In this document: one piece after another, positions 1 to 9,930 of the stretch
How the letters are laid out: the number at the start of each line of letters is the position of its first letter
Position numbering within the stretch: position 1 is the stretch's first letter
NCBI GenBank assembly: GCA_003171035.1
Contig: PMXR01000072.1
Location: 1-32,601 of the forward strand
DNA from: Chloroflexota bacterium
GTDB taxonomy: Bacteria > Chloroflexota > Limnocylindria > Limnocylindrales > CSP1-4
Length of the DNA: 32,601 nt
Direction of reading: 5' to 3'
The notes under the pieces: generated by a model
Databases searched by the model: none
Seen by the model: the letters and a program-made list of their open reading frames with translations, nothing else
Told to the model about the DNA's origin: nothing
Position numbers and translations under genes: made by a program

Positions 1-77
1 ACCTGGAACTTTCCGGTGTCGTATACACGGCTGACTTCTTCAAGCTTGATGATTGGTTCGCCGGCCGCGAGGGTCAT
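1..77 (-). CDS. ABC transporter ATP-binding protein, N-terminal fragment (MacB/LolD-type), continues off the left edge
   Basis: Reverse strand from 77 reads MTLAAGEPIIKLEEVSRVYDTGKFQV, a typical start of a MacB-type ATPase (IxLxxVsrvY.tG). Its ATG overlaps the TGA of the MacA-like gene (ATGA, 74-77). Confidence 0.75.
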   Translation of the reverse strand, partial: MTLAAGEPIIKLEEVSRVYDTGKFQ

Positions 78-1573
78 CGCTGGAACCCGGCGCCGCCGAA
101 GCCGCCGCCGCCGGTCAGAGAGTTGACGTTGACGCCGCCGCCGGTGGTGGTGGTGTTGCTCACGGTTGAGACCGTTCCGGTCACAACCGTCTGGCCGGCA
201 GTGAGGCCGCTCGTGATCTGGGCCATGGATGTGGTGACGAGACCAACCTGCACATTCTGGCTCGTGACGTTTCCGTTAGCGTCCATGACCAGCACGGAAT
301 AGCCGTTCGAGGCCGAGCCCTGCAGAGTAGTGGCCGGCACTCGCAGCACGTTGTCGACGGAGGCCGTGGTCACGGTCACGGTCGCGCTCATGCCGGAGAG
401 AACCGTGACGGGTGGGCTGGTAAGGGTGACGGTGACGGCGTACGTCGCCACGCTGCTGCCGCCGCCCGTCGAGGATGCCGCCGCCGGCACGATCTGGGTC
501 ACGGTGCCGGGCACCGAGGCGCTGGCTCCCGTGATGGAGACCGTCGCGCTCTGCCCGACCTTGAGGTTGCTGATTGCCGACTCGGCGAAGCTGGAGGAGG
601 CAACCATCGGTCCGACGGCTTCCTCGATCGCCTCACCGCTCGGGGCGTTCACGCCGGGCAAGACATTGACGGCGATGATCAGGCCGTCTGCCGGAGCCAC
701 GAGGGTTGCGTCGGTCACGGCTGCCTGACTTGCGTTGACTACCGACTGGGCAGCCGCGACGGCGGCCTGGTCGGCCTGGATGGTGGCCGTCGGGGCCGGA
801 GCCACCTTGCCCTGGTAGGCGAGCTTGGCCGCCTGGTAGCTCAACGAGGCGTTGGTCACCTGCTGGGCCGCCTGCTGGTTCGACTGGCTGACGCTCAGCT
901 GGACCGAGGTCAGGTTCGTTTCGTCGGCGCTGAGGGTCTGCTGATTCTGCGCGTCCGGGGTGGCGTTATAGGCGCTCTGCGCCGCAGCAACCGCGGCCTG
1001 CGCCTGAGACAGCTTCAGGGCGTTCTGTGCATCCGTGCTCGACTTGCTGGACTTGGCCTGGCTATAGCTGTTCGAGGCCTGGGAGAGGCTGTTCTTGGCT
1101 TCCGCCAGGGTCAGCGCCGCGGGGCCGCCTGAATCGGTCGTCAGCTTGGACTGGGCCGAGGCGAGCGTGGCCTGAGCCGATGCGAGCTGGAGTTGCGCGG
1201 CGGTCGTGTCGGCCGTCGCCAGGGCCTGGCCCTTGGTGACCGCCTCGCCGACGGTGGCCGTCACGGTTTGGACCGGCCAGCTCAAGGCCGTCGTACTGGA
1301 GTTGCCCGTGGAGTTGCTCGTCGATCCGCCCGCGCCCGACGTGGTGTCGGCCGAGCTTACGACGTCCGGCGTGACGCCGAACCGGAGCCCGTACACGGTG
1401 GTCGCGGCGATGGTGCCGGTCGCCACCGACTGAGAGCTGACGGTCCCGGTAGTAACCGTCGACGTGAGGTACTTGGAACTAGCGGTACCGCCGAAGGTGG
1501 GCGAGACCACGACCAAAGCGACGGCGCCGATGCCTACCAGTATCAGCGCGATCGCTGCCAACCTTACTTTCAT
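74..1573 (-). CDS. HlyD/MacA-family periplasmic adaptor subunit of efflux transporter
   Basis: N-terminal TM, lipoyl-like halves around a long Ala/Gln/Ser coiled coil, then beta-barrel region (VPATTLQG...VQVGLVTTSMAQITSGLTAGQTVVTG). SD GAGGAAG before ATG. Coupled to the ABC ATPase. Confidence 0.88.
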   Translation of the reverse strand: MKVRLAAIALILVGIGAVALVVVSPTFGGTASSKYLTSTVTTGTVSSQSVATGTIAATTVYGLRFGVTPDVVSSADTTSGAGGSTSNSTGNSSTTALSWPVQTVTATVGEAVTKGQALATADTTAAQLQLASAQATLASAQSKLTTDSGGPAALTLAEAKNSLSQASNSYSQAKSSKSSTDAQNALKLSQAQAAVAAAQSAYNATPDAQNQQTLSADETNLTSVQLSVSQSNQQAAQQVTNASLSYQAAKLAYQGKVAPAPTATIQADQAAVAAAQSVVNASQAAVTDATLVAPADGLIIAVNVLPGVNAPSGEAIEEAVGPMVASSSFAESAISNLKVGQSATVSITGASASVPGTVTQIVPAAASSTGGGSSVATYAVTVTLTSPPVTVLSGMSATVTVTTASVDNVLRVPATTLQGSASNGYSVLVMDANGNVTSQNVQVGLVTTSMAQITSGLTAGQTVVTGTVSTVSNTTTTGGGVNVNSLTGGGGFGGAGFQR

Positions 1574-1839
1574 GTGAGCTTCCTCAAGGCTCTAACCCGT
1601 CTTTGCTCCGAGCTCAACGGTGAGCGAGAGCCGGGACCCTGGGTCAGAGCGCGGGGGCCCGAGGGCGCAGTTATGGCCCCACGTCCTGAACTGTTCCTGA
1701 ACGCCACCAAACCTGAAGAATGGCCCCGATCTGGCGCGTGGCATGCACCAAAGCCAGCGTCGGATCGGCCGCTCAGCCGGCCGGCGACCCGTCGTCGGGA
1801 CTGTCGAAGGGGGTGAATTCGGCCCTCTTGGCGTCCCGG

Positions 1840-2826
1840 CTACACGATGCCGATCGGCCTCTCGATGGCGGCGTCGGTGCGGAAGCGGATGTCGATCAGC
1901 ACGCGAATGATGTAGTCGATCTCGAGGCCCGCGCCGTCGAACGAGGGCGCCGAGCCGTCGGGCACTAGCAGTTTCGCGATGGTGGAGCCGCTGTGGAGAC
2001 CGGCAGGATCCACGCCGACGGAGGCGATGATGCCCTCGACCCCGTTGGGGGCGTTGGTCCGGCGGTGGAGTTCGACTCGTGCGCCCTGCCCCGCCGGCGC
2101 CGAAGGCCAGCCGACATGGACCTCGATCTCCTGCCCGGCCGGGGCAGGCAGTGGAGAGACGACGCTGATCGACCCATCTTTGACCGAGACATCGGCCATC
2201 AGGCTGGCGCCGCCCTGCTTGCCGACTCCGGCGCGCAACAGGTCGGGATGCTGGGACAGCGGCAGGAAGAACGCGACGAAGTGGTCGGCGCTCATGGCCA
2301 CGTCCCAGCGAACTTCGATGGCCCAGGCCACGATCGATTCGCCGAGGTGCGCGGACGGCGGACCGAGTGGCGGCGCCGGCACCGCAAAGGCGGACTCCCA
2401 CGTTTCGCCCGCCTGGAGGGTCGTCGGAACGGGAGGTTCGAGGAACGAGTCGGCGGAGAAGAGCTTGCCCTGGGTCTCGACCCAATGCTCAGTCCATTCG
2501 ACCTCACCCTTGGAATTGGTGTGCTCTAGGTCGCGCCGGACCTCGTCGAGTCGCAGCCCCACCAGCCGGAGGTAGGCCTTGCGCGCGGTGAACGCCTGCC
2601 CGGCCACCAGCCTGATCTTGCCGGTAATCCCGTCGCCGACTCGGGCGGGTTGGTCGAGCGCGATCTGGCCGGTCACGGCGCCGTCGGTCGGGCGGAGCAG
2701 CTCCTCGGCCGTGACCTCATGCAGCGGGTGGCTGCCCTCCGGTCCGGCGAGACGCGGGCCATTCAGAGCGTCGAACGGCGACGGCGCAGATCCGGTGTGA
2801 GAGCCGGGGAAACCTAACGACAGCAT
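1840..2826 (-). CDS. Hypothetical protein with arrestin-like (Spo0M-like) N-terminal fold
   Basis: 328 aa; G(Q)IALDQPARVGDGITGKIRLVAGQAFTARKAYLRLVGLRLDE resembles the arrestin/Spo0M N-domain pattern; GGAGG-type SD upstream of ATG 2826. Confidence 0.6.
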   Translation of the reverse strand: MLSLGFPGSHTGSAPSPFDALNGPRLAGPEGSHPLHEVTAEELLRPTDGAVTGQIALDQPARVGDGITGKIRLVAGQAFTARKAYLRLVGLRLDEVRRDLEHTNSKGEVEWTEHWVETQGKLFSADSFLEPPVPTTLQAGETWESAFAVPAPPLGPPSAHLGESIVAWAIEVRWDVAMSADHFVAFFLPLSQHPDLLRAGVGKQGGASLMADVSVKDGSISVVSPLPAPAGQEIEVHVGWPSAPAGQGARVELHRRTNAPNGVEGIIASVGVDPAGLHSGSTIAKLLVPDGSAPSFDGAGLEIDYIIRVLIDIRFRTDAAIERPIGIV

Positions 2827-2932
2827 CGGGGGCCTCCGCAGTGGCGAGTCCGGTCAAGGTTACGACTCGCCGGTGGGTGGCCGCGCGCCTCGCTCGCGAC
2901 GCCAGGCTTACCGGAGCGTCCAGGCCATGGCC

Positions 2933-3565
2933 TCAACTGGCCGGCGATTCGCCCGGCTCCAGCCCCGCAGGATCGGCGAGTCGAGAGATGGTCACGCCGG
3001 ACGAGTCTCGCGCGCTTATCTCCACGACGTTGTCGCCGGGCCCGGTTAGCGTCGCCCAGGCCGCGTACCAACCATTCCCGATTGCCGCGCTGTGATGTTC
3101 GCCGTCGGTCGTGACGATATCAACCGCAGCGGTCCCAGTCGGCACCTGGCCGAAGACCATCGCGGCCGGATACGGGTCGGCAGGAGTAGCAGAGGCGTCG
3201 CCGTCAAAGGTGAGCACCGTTCCCGGCCCCGGCCGGAAACCGCCGCCGCCGGCTGTCACGGTTGAATCGAACGCGCCGTCCGACGCTCGATAGGCCCAGC
3301 ACTCGAGCATGCTGGATCCCGAGACGAAGACGATGGCAGTCTCTTGCGGCGAGTCGAGGCGAACGGCCATCTGCCACTGGTAGGCGCCCCCGCTCTTCAG
3401 GTCCGAACCTGGAAGATGGCATGCCTCCACTGCTGAGACCGGACCCTGCGCCGGCGCCGGCTGCGATGGCTGCATAGCCAGACCGACCACGAGAATGACG
3501 ACCAGCACGCACAGCACCAGCACCGGCCGAATGGTGCTGCGGCTACGCAACGAGAAACCTTCCAC
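2933..3565 (-). CDS. Hypothetical membrane-anchored/secreted protein
   Basis: C-terminal part of ORF 2933..3946. A GTG at 3565 gives VEGFSLRSRSTIRPVLVLCVLVVILVVGLAMQPSQPAPA (signal anchor). The longer upstream ORF overlaps the aminotransferase antiframe and is unlikely. Confidence 0.6.
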   Translation of the reverse strand: MEGFSLRSRSTIRPVLVLCVLVVILVVGLAMQPSQPAPAQGPVSAVEACHLPGSDLKSGGAYQWQMAVRLDSPQETAIVFVSGSSMLECWAYRASDGAFDSTVTAGGGGFRPGPGTVLTFDGDASATPADPYPAAMVFGQVPTGTAAVDIVTTDGEHHSAAIGNGWYAAWATLTGPGDNVVEISARDSSGVTISRLADPAGLEPGESPAS

Positions 3566-3723
3566 GCCCCGCCTCCGAAGGTTGCGGTCCTGCTGTGTCG
3601 ATCTCGGCACAGGATCCGTTCCGGCAGCATAACAACCACCGGCCCGGCCGAAATCGGACCATCTGCCTATCGGCGGCACTCGCCGCGGCCGTCGGGCCGT
3701 GCCGGCCTGAGCCGGCGGCGAAG

Positions 3724-4845
3724 TCAGCGCAGCGTCCGAGCCGCGTACGACTCCAGCCGTTCCAGCGCCTGGGGCATGTTCGTCCGGCCGAAGCCGAGCC
3801 GGAAATGGTTGCCCGTGTCGTCGAAAAGCGTGCCGGGCAGGATCAGCACGCCGGTGTCTCGGACTAGGTCTTCGGTGAAGCGGTCGACCGGAACGTCGGC
3901 GAGGAGGCGGGCGAAGCCGATGCTGCCGCCCAACGGCCGGACCCACTCGAACGTTCCCGCCCAGCGGGCGAAGAAGCCGTCGAGGAGTGGCATGTTCGCT
4001 GCCACGATGGCCGTGTTGCGGGCCATGACCCGGTCGCGAGCCTTCAAAGCCACGAGCGCCAGCAGTTCCGACGGAGCCGAGGCGCAGATCGTCGTGTAGT
4101 CCTTGAACGCGGCCAGCCTCGAGAGCAGTTCGCGATCTCGTGTCGCGACCCAGCCGATCCGCAAGCCGGCCATGCCGAACGACTTCGACATGACCCCGAT
4201 GCTCACCCCGTTCGGCAGCGCGTCGGCGCCGGCCGGGAGCCGCTTGTCGGGATCGAATTCGAGGAAGCGGTACACCTCGTCGACCACGAGGCGCGCCCCC
4301 GACTCCGCGGCCATTTCGACCAGCCGGTCGAACGTTGGCCTGTCGCTCAATCCGCCCGTCGGATTCTGGGGCTCATTGATCTGGATAAGGCGCGTATTGG
4401 GCCTCAGCGCCGCGCGAACCGCCTCGGTGTCGAGCTTCCAGGAATCGGCCTCGTGCAGTTCAACCCGGCTTACCTGCGCTCCCGCGGCGATTCCCACCTC
4501 GGCCAGCGACTGATATGCCGGCCTCACTGCCACGGAGTGATCACTCGGCCCGAGGAGGACGTTGTGCAGGCCGAAAATCGCCTCCTGGGCTCCGGAGAAG
4601 ACCAGGATGTCGTCCGCGGAGATCGACTCGTACAGCCCTGCGATCGCGGCCCGGAGCTGTGGATCCCCGTGCGAATCGGTGTATCCGAGCCGGAGGTCCT
4701 GCCAGGCGCGGCGATCCTCCTCGTCGGCGAGGTCGAGTACCTCCGACATGGCCCAGCCTTCGACGTCCGAGGCGCACAGAAGCATCTCGGCCTCGAACTC
4801 CCAGCGGGCAAAGAACCTTTCCAGGGCGAAATCGCGCGGGCGCAT
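3724..4845 (-). CDS. PLP-dependent class I/II aminotransferase
   Basis: From ATG 4845: MRPRDFALERFFARWEF...NEPQNPTGG...VVDEVYRFLEF...SKSFGMAGLRIGW, i.e. the class I/II signature with Schiff-base Lys in SKSFG. The ORF track start (5472) is over-extended. Confidence 0.93.
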   Translation of the reverse strand: MRPRDFALERFFARWEFEAEMLLCASDVEGWAMSEVLDLADEEDRRAWQDLRLGYTDSHGDPQLRAAIAGLYESISADDILVFSGAQEAIFGLHNVLLGPSDHSVAVRPAYQSLAEVGIAAGAQVSRVELHEADSWKLDTEAVRAALRPNTRLIQINEPQNPTGGLSDRPTFDRLVEMAAESGARLVVDEVYRFLEFDPDKRLPAGADALPNGVSIGVMSKSFGMAGLRIGWVATRDRELLSRLAAFKDYTTICASAPSELLALVALKARDRVMARNTAIVAANMPLLDGFFARWAGTFEWVRPLGGSIGFARLLADVPVDRFTEDLVRDTGVLILPGTLFDDTGNHFRLGFGRTNMPQALERLESYAARTLR

Positions 4846-5106
4846 CTGACCTCCGTATCGGGGTCCTACGGTACCGAATCCGGCGCCGATATGGGTATTC
4901 CTGGGCTTGCCGGCGCTTCCACTCCGACCGATACCTAGACAGCAGGTCGGCCGCACTGTGCCGGCCGACTGCGCACAGTGGAAGCCGCGCGTCCGGCACC
5001 GAGAGCCTGCGTGCGGTTGAGAGTCCCCGTAGCGAGTCGACATGCATCGAGCCGACGACGCCATCGCAATCAGTAACGGCCGCCCAGGGCGTGCAGGAGC
5101 GGCCGC

Positions 5107-7485
5107 ATGAATCTGCGAGCCGCGGGCCGGTTGACGACCAGTCGGCGCAACCCGACCATCCCGCGCCCAATGAACGGGGTGATTTCCGCGCTCGTCTCCA
5201 GCTACTACCGCCGGCCCGGTCTCGCGACGCTGACGATCGGTTTTGTGGTCACCGCCGTGGCGGCGATTCTGGAAGCTGTCAACGTCGGCAACTACTGGCT
5301 CCTGTTCGAGGACATCTCCTGCGGCGTCGCTCCGACCGTAGCCGCCATCGCGATCGCCATGGCAGCGGTGCGCGGCCCTCACGAGAGCCGGACGCTGCGT
5401 TGGACACTGGCCGTCTCCATGGGACTGACCGCCATGGGCCAGCTGATCGCCGACATCCCGGACCTGCTCCACAGGTCGCTGGGACCGTTGGGAGCCCTTT
5501 CCGACATCGGCTACGTGCTCGGAGCGTCACTGGGAGTGATCACCTTGATGGTGGTTCTCTACCGCCATCTCGAGGGTGAGTCCAGGGGCACGGTTGTTCT
5601 CGACGGCCTGCTGATCATGGCCGCCGCCGTGACGTTCGTGATGGCCAACTGGCTCCATCAGAGTTTCCTGTCCGGCGGCCAGGTTGCCTCGCTGTTCGTG
5701 GACCCGACCGCCAACCTGATCGTTCCGCTGGCGTCGGCGTTCTTCTTCGCCAGCTCGGCAGCCGCAGTTGTAGCCGCGCTGTCGCTGAGAGTCGAGCCGT
5801 CCCGTCGCGGGGTCTGGGCGGTGGCTGCCGGCATCGTGCTGCTCGCGCTGGCCTGGCAAGGCTGGATCGGGCGGTTCCTGGCCGGCAGCCCGGACGGTAT
5901 CGAGGCGATGGATTTCATCTTCCCGGCCGGCTCGCTGGCCGTCGCATACGGCGCCGTGACCTGGTCACTGGCTCGCGGTGGTGGTGCGCGCTATGAGAGC
6001 GTCGCTCGAGCGACCTCGGACTGGCTCCCGATCGCGGCCATCGTCGGTTGCGTGATCCTCGATGTGATGCCGCGGTCCAGGCCGCTGGAAGTCGACCCGA
6101 TCGCCGTGGGAACGTGCGTCGTCGTGCTGCTGGCAGTGGTCCGGCTACGGGTTCTGCAGGGCCGCGAGCATGTGGCCTCGGAACGTCTGACTACCGAAAT
6201 GAGCGAGCGGGCCGCAACTACCGTCTCGTTGGCCCGCCTGGAGGCCGCGCCCACGATCGAAGAGACGGCCCAGCGAGTCTGCGCCGAGGCGCTGCATATC
6301 GACGGCATCGATACCGTGGTCCTGTACGGCTTCAGCCCGAGCGGCGTCGTGCCGATGGCCCACGGCGGGTCCGTCTGCCATCCGGTCACCGTCGGGGAGC
6401 CTATACCCGACAGTTACAGCCGGGAGCTCAAGGAACACGCCGAGTTCGGGTTGTGGCTCGACATGTGGACGGGCAAGGTGCCGCGCGACGACTTCGACCG
6501 GGCCACGATCGAGTCCGGTCTGAGGGCCGAGGCGCTGGCCCCCATCTTCTGGAACGATGCCCCGATCGGGCTAGTGTCGATGGGGGCCACTTCGGAGGGC
6601 CACGCCCGGCGCCTATCCGACCGGCTCGCCACGTTGACCGAGTTCAGCGTCATGTCGGCCGCCGTGCTCGGGCCGATGCTCGCGGAGCGCTGGCAGCGCG
6701 ACACGCTGCGGGCCGAAGTCAGAAACGTGATCACGACCCGGGCCTTCACTCCGGTCTTCCAGCCGATCGTCCACCTGGCCACGCGCGAGTTCGTAGGTTT
6801 CGAGGCCCTGACCCGCTTCGATGACGGCACTCGCCCGGATCTGCGCTTCCTCGCGGCCGACAAGGTGGGGATGATGATCGGGCTCGAAACGGCGTGCCTC
6901 AATGCTCAGGTCGAGCAGGCCCGGCGATTGCCGGCGGGCTCCTTCGTGAGTCTCAACGTCTCGCCCTCGCTGGCGATCGGACTGATGCCGCTGCTAGATG
7001 TGGTCGCCGGGGCCGATCGGCCGGTTGTTCTCGAGATCACCGAGCACGCCGAGATCGAGGACTACTCCAAGCTCATGGCCGCCCTCGCGCAGGTTCGGTC
7101 GCACGCCATGCTGGCCGTCGACGACGCCGGCGCGGGCTATGCGGGGCTGCACCACATCCTCGAGTTGCAGCCGCAGTACGTGAAGCTCGACATCTCGCTG
7201 GTCAGGAACGTCGACACCGATCCGGCTCGGCAGGCCATGGTCACGGGCATGGCCCACTTTGCCGAAAGTGTGGGCTGCGCACTCATCGCCGAGGGTATCG
7301 AGACCGAGAACGAGTTGACCGCGCTCAAGCTCCTCAACGTCGAATACGGGCAGGGGTTCTATCTCGCCAGGCCCGCGCCGATCGAGGCCTGGGCCGATGT
7401 CGCGGAGAAGCGCCGTGCCGGGTCCAGGCCCGACCGGATCGGCCGCGCTGCACCAAAGGCGAGGCGGCCCCGGAAGGCGGCTTAG
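5107..7485 (+). CDS. Membrane protein with GAF-like region and EAL-domain c-di-GMP phosphodiesterase
   Basis: N-terminal multi-TM region, GAF-like middle, C-terminal EAL: GFEALTRF, SLNVSP, LEITEH, VDDAGAGYAGL, VKLDISLV, AEGIETENE, YGQGFYLARP. No GGDEF motif. SD GCAGGAGC upstream. Confidence 0.93.
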   Translation: MNLRAAGRLTTSRRNPTIPRPMNGVISALVSSYYRRPGLATLTIGFVVTAVAAILEAVNVGNYWLLFEDISCGVAPTVAAIAIAMAAVRGPHESRTLRWTLAVSMGLTAMGQLIADIPDLLHRSLGPLGALSDIGYVLGASLGVITLMVVLYRHLEGESRGTVVLDGLLIMAAAVTFVMANWLHQSFLSGGQVASLFVDPTANLIVPLASAFFFASSAAAVVAALSLRVEPSRRGVWAVAAGIVLLALAWQGWIGRFLAGSPDGIEAMDFIFPAGSLAVAYGAVTWSLARGGGARYESVARATSDWLPIAAIVGCVILDVMPRSRPLEVDPIAVGTCVVVLLAVVRLRVLQGREHVASERLTTEMSERAATTVSLARLEAAPTIEETAQRVCAEALHIDGIDTVVLYGFSPSGVVPMAHGGSVCHPVTVGEPIPDSYSRELKEHAEFGLWLDMWTGKVPRDDFDRATIESGLRAEALAPIFWNDAPIGLVSMGATSEGHARRLSDRLATLTEFSVMSAAVLGPMLAERWQRDTLRAEVRNVITTRAFTPVFQPIVHLATREFVGFEALTRFDDGTRPDLRFLAADKVGMMIGLETACLNAQVEQARRLPAGSFVSLNVSPSLAIGLMPLLDVVAGADRPVVLEITEHAEIEDYSKLMAALAQVRSHAMLAVDDAGAGYAGLHHILELQPQYVKLDISLVRNVDTDPARQAMVTGMAHFAESVGCALIAEGIETENELTALKLLNVEYGQGFYLARPAPIEAWADVAEKRRAGSRPDRIGRAAPKARRPRKAA

Positions 7486-7602
7486 GTCTGATGGCTCTTG
7501 ACCCCCGATCTGCCCCGATCGGACGATCCGGCCGTGGCCGAGCCCGCGTTCGGGCGGCCTCGACTACCCACCCAAGCCGGTCGAATCAGGAGCCACGTGT
7601 CG

Positions 7603-8058
7603 ATGTCAACCGCCTCGATCCCCCAACCAACGATGAACCGCGCCGGGCGCTCGACGGTCGGCTTGCTCGTTACGTTGGGCCTGATGGCCATAGCCGGCGG
7701 CGCAGCGCTCGTCTCCCGACCAGACGGCAGCGTCATGCAGATGCCGTTGAGTCTGTTGGCGGGCAGTCCCTTCTCCGACTTCCTCATTCCGGGGCTGATC
7801 CTTGGCGGGCTGTTTGGGCTGGGCTCTCTTGCGGTCGCCGGGCTGGGCGTCCGAGCCTGGCGGATCGCCCCGTTTCTGGCCTTCGCCATCGGCTGCGGTC
7901 AGATGATCTGGATCGTCGTCGAACTGGCGATCATCAAGGGCCTTTCGATACTTCACCCCATCTGCTTCGGCATCGGGCTGGCGATTGCCATCGCTTCGGT
8001 GAGGTGGGGATGGCCCACTTTCCAGGGCTGGCGCAAGCGACGATCGCAGCGACTGTGA
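7603..8058 (+). CDS. Small hypothetical membrane protein (about 4 TM)
   Basis: ATG 7603 in frame with ORF 7498..8058; MSTASIPQPTMNRAGRSTVGLLVTLGLMAIAGG... with four hydrophobic stretches; lies between EAL and PilZ genes. Confidence 0.7.
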   Translation: MSTASIPQPTMNRAGRSTVGLLVTLGLMAIAGGAALVSRPDGSVMQMPLSLLAGSPFSDFLIPGLILGGLFGLGSLAVAGLGVRAWRIAPFLAFAIGCGQMIWIVVELAIIKGLSILHPICFGIGLAIAIASVRWGWPTFQGWRKRRSQRL

Positions 8059-8066
8059 GCCGCTAG

Positions 8067-8849
8067 ATGGCAATCGATCCAACCGACCTGTCGATACATG
8101 ATGAGCTGGTCATCGAGACCGAGATCGACGGCGCCTCCGTTGCGCTCCCGGCTTTCATTACGAACATCCTGGCCGAAGAGCTGTGGCTGGCCACGCGTCT
8201 GCCTGAGCCGAGGCTGGCCGAACTGTCGGCAGGTCAGGCGATCCATCTGACGTTCGATCGCGGCGGGGCCCTGATCGTGGAGAGCACGTTCCTGCGGCGG
8301 CTCGGCGGGGGCGGCAAGCTCGGTATGGAGAAGTCCCGGGTCTTCGCGGTGAAACGTCCGCAAGGGATCCAGGCGGTTCAGCGCCGTGCCCACGTGCGCG
8401 TCGACCTCGAGCGCAACGTCCGCATCCGGGCCATGGGCAGCCTCGGAAGCGACAAGATGGGCAACGGCCGGACCATCAACATCGGAGCCGGCGGCGTCCA
8501 ATTCCTGACCGAAATGCCGATGCTCTTCGGCGAGCAACTCCGGCTGGCGCTGGTCCTCACTTCTCGCGACATCGTGGTCGTGGGCGGGACGATCGTTCGC
8601 ATCGAGGACGGCGACGAGCCCAAGCCGGCCACGGCGTTGGATGCGGCCGCCGAGTCGTCGCCGGCCACGCCGGTCGCGCATTCCAAAGTGGCGGTGCGCT
8701 TCGACAAGATCAGCGAGATAGACCAGGAGCGGATCACCTGCCACATCCTGTCGGCACATCGGCAGCGGTCCATAGCGGCGGCGCCTGAAGCGCTGAAGGT
8801 CCAGGTTTCCGCCGCCGGGCCACCGTCCGAGCCGGATCCCGCGCCGTAG
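8067..8849 (+). CDS. PilZ-domain (YcgR-like two-domain) c-di-GMP receptor protein
   Basis: Flagellar-brake-like N-domain followed by RRAHVRVDLERNVRIRA...GRTINIGAGGVQF, i.e. RxxxR followed by (D/N)xSxxG-like NIGAGG. Confidence 0.82.
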   Translation: MAIDPTDLSIHDELVIETEIDGASVALPAFITNILAEELWLATRLPEPRLAELSAGQAIHLTFDRGGALIVESTFLRRLGGGGKLGMEKSRVFAVKRPQGIQAVQRRAHVRVDLERNVRIRAMGSLGSDKMGNGRTINIGAGGVQFLTEMPMLFGEQLRLALVLTSRDIVVVGGTIVRIEDGDEPKPATALDAAAESSPATPVAHSKVAVRFDKISEIDQERITCHILSAHRQRSIAAAPEALKVQVSAAGPPSEPDPAP

Positions 8850-8851
8850 CC

Positions 8852-8865
8852 GGCCGCGCGCGGCC
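8852..8865. repeat. Perfect 14-bp palindrome GGCCGCGCGCGGCC just after the PilZ stop; possible transcript-end hairpin
   Basis: Sequence is its own reverse complement; starts 3 nt after the TAG at 8847-8849. No U-tract follows. Confidence 0.5.
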
Positions 8866-8976
8866 CCATAGGCCGTGCCGTACTGCCGCGCCACCTGGTA
8901 CGCGGTCCGCCGCTCGCGACGGCAGCGGCCGGGAGTGCTAGCTTCGGCAGATACAGAACCTAGGAGTTCGTGAACG

Positions 8977-9930
8977 ATGCGACCCTTCTTCGGCTACCAC
9001 ATGCCCAGCTTCACGTTCGCGGGCGTCGCCGACGCCGACCTCTTCGGCCGTGTTGTCGAAATGGCCCAATCGGCCGAAGCAGCCGGTTTCGACCTCGTGA
9101 CGGTCATGGACCACTTCTATCAGATCGGGGCGGTGGGCTCGGAGGACGAGCCGATGCTCGAGGCCTACACGACGCTCGGCGCCCTGGCAATGAAGACCGA
9201 CCGCGTCCTGCTCGGGACGATGGTCACTGGCGTCACTTATCGAAACCCCGCGATGCTCGCCAAGATCGCCACCACGCTCGACGTCATTTCGAAGGGCCGT
9301 GCCGTTCTGGGCATCGGGGCCGCCTGGAACGAATCGGAACATGACGGCTACGGCTTCGAATTCCCGCCCATCGGCCAGCGCGAGGATCGCCTCGAGGAAG
9401 CCCTCACCATCGCCCGAGCCATGTTCAGCGAGGAGCGACCGAGCTTCAACGGCGCGTACTACCGGATCGCCGGGGCCCGCAACAACCCGCGGCCGATCCA
9501 GAGCCGCGGCCCCAGGATCCTGGTCGGCGGCGGCGGCGAAAAGCGGACGCTCAAGCTGGCCGCGAAGTTCGCAGACATCACCAACTGGTTCGGCGGGCTC
9601 GAAGAGGCCGCTCCCAAGCTCGAGGTCCTGAACCGACACTGCGAAACCGTCGGTCGCGACCCGTCCGAGATTCTACGGACCGTGTCGGTGCCGGTGGTCC
9701 TGGCCGGCTCCGAACGGGACAAGAGCGCCGTGCTGGCTGCCATCCCCGAGGAGCGGCGCGCGGCGCTGATCGCGGCCACGGTCCCCGAGGCCGCCGACAT
9801 CCTGGGCCGCTACCTCGACGCGGGCTTCGGTGGCTTCATCTTCCGAAACGTGACGACACGCACGCCCGACGCGGTGGCTCGGGTGGGTGAGCTGATCAAG
9901 CTGATGCGCTCGCAGGGAATCCCTGCATGA
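8977..9930 (+). CDS. LLM-class (luciferase-like) F420/FMN-dependent oxidoreductase
   Basis: [14 protein letters not shown]...[14 protein letters not shown]...[41 protein letters not shown] is a strong LLM F420-dependent family pattern; SD TAGGAG upstream. Confidence 0.93.
   Translation: MRPFFGYHMPSFTFAGVADADLFGRVVEMAQSAEAAGFDLVTVMDHFYQIGAVGSEDEPMLEAYTTLGALAMKTDRVLLGTMVTGVTYRNPAMLAKIATTLDVISKGRAVLGIGAAWNESEHDGYGFEFPPIGQREDRLEEALTIARAMFSEERPSFNGAYYRIAGARNNPRPIQSRGPRILVGGGGEKRTLKLAAKFADITNWFGGLEEAAPKLEVLNRHCETVGRDPSEILRTVSVPVVLAGSERDKSAVLAAIPEERRAALIAATVPEAADILGRYLDAGFGGFIFRNVTTRTPDAVARVGELIKLMRSQGIPA

Noticed and set aside
6048-8066. Plus-strand ORFs of 258 and 390 aa in an alternate frame
   Set aside because: Shadow frame of the EAL gene and the 4-TM gene; Arg/Gly-rich.
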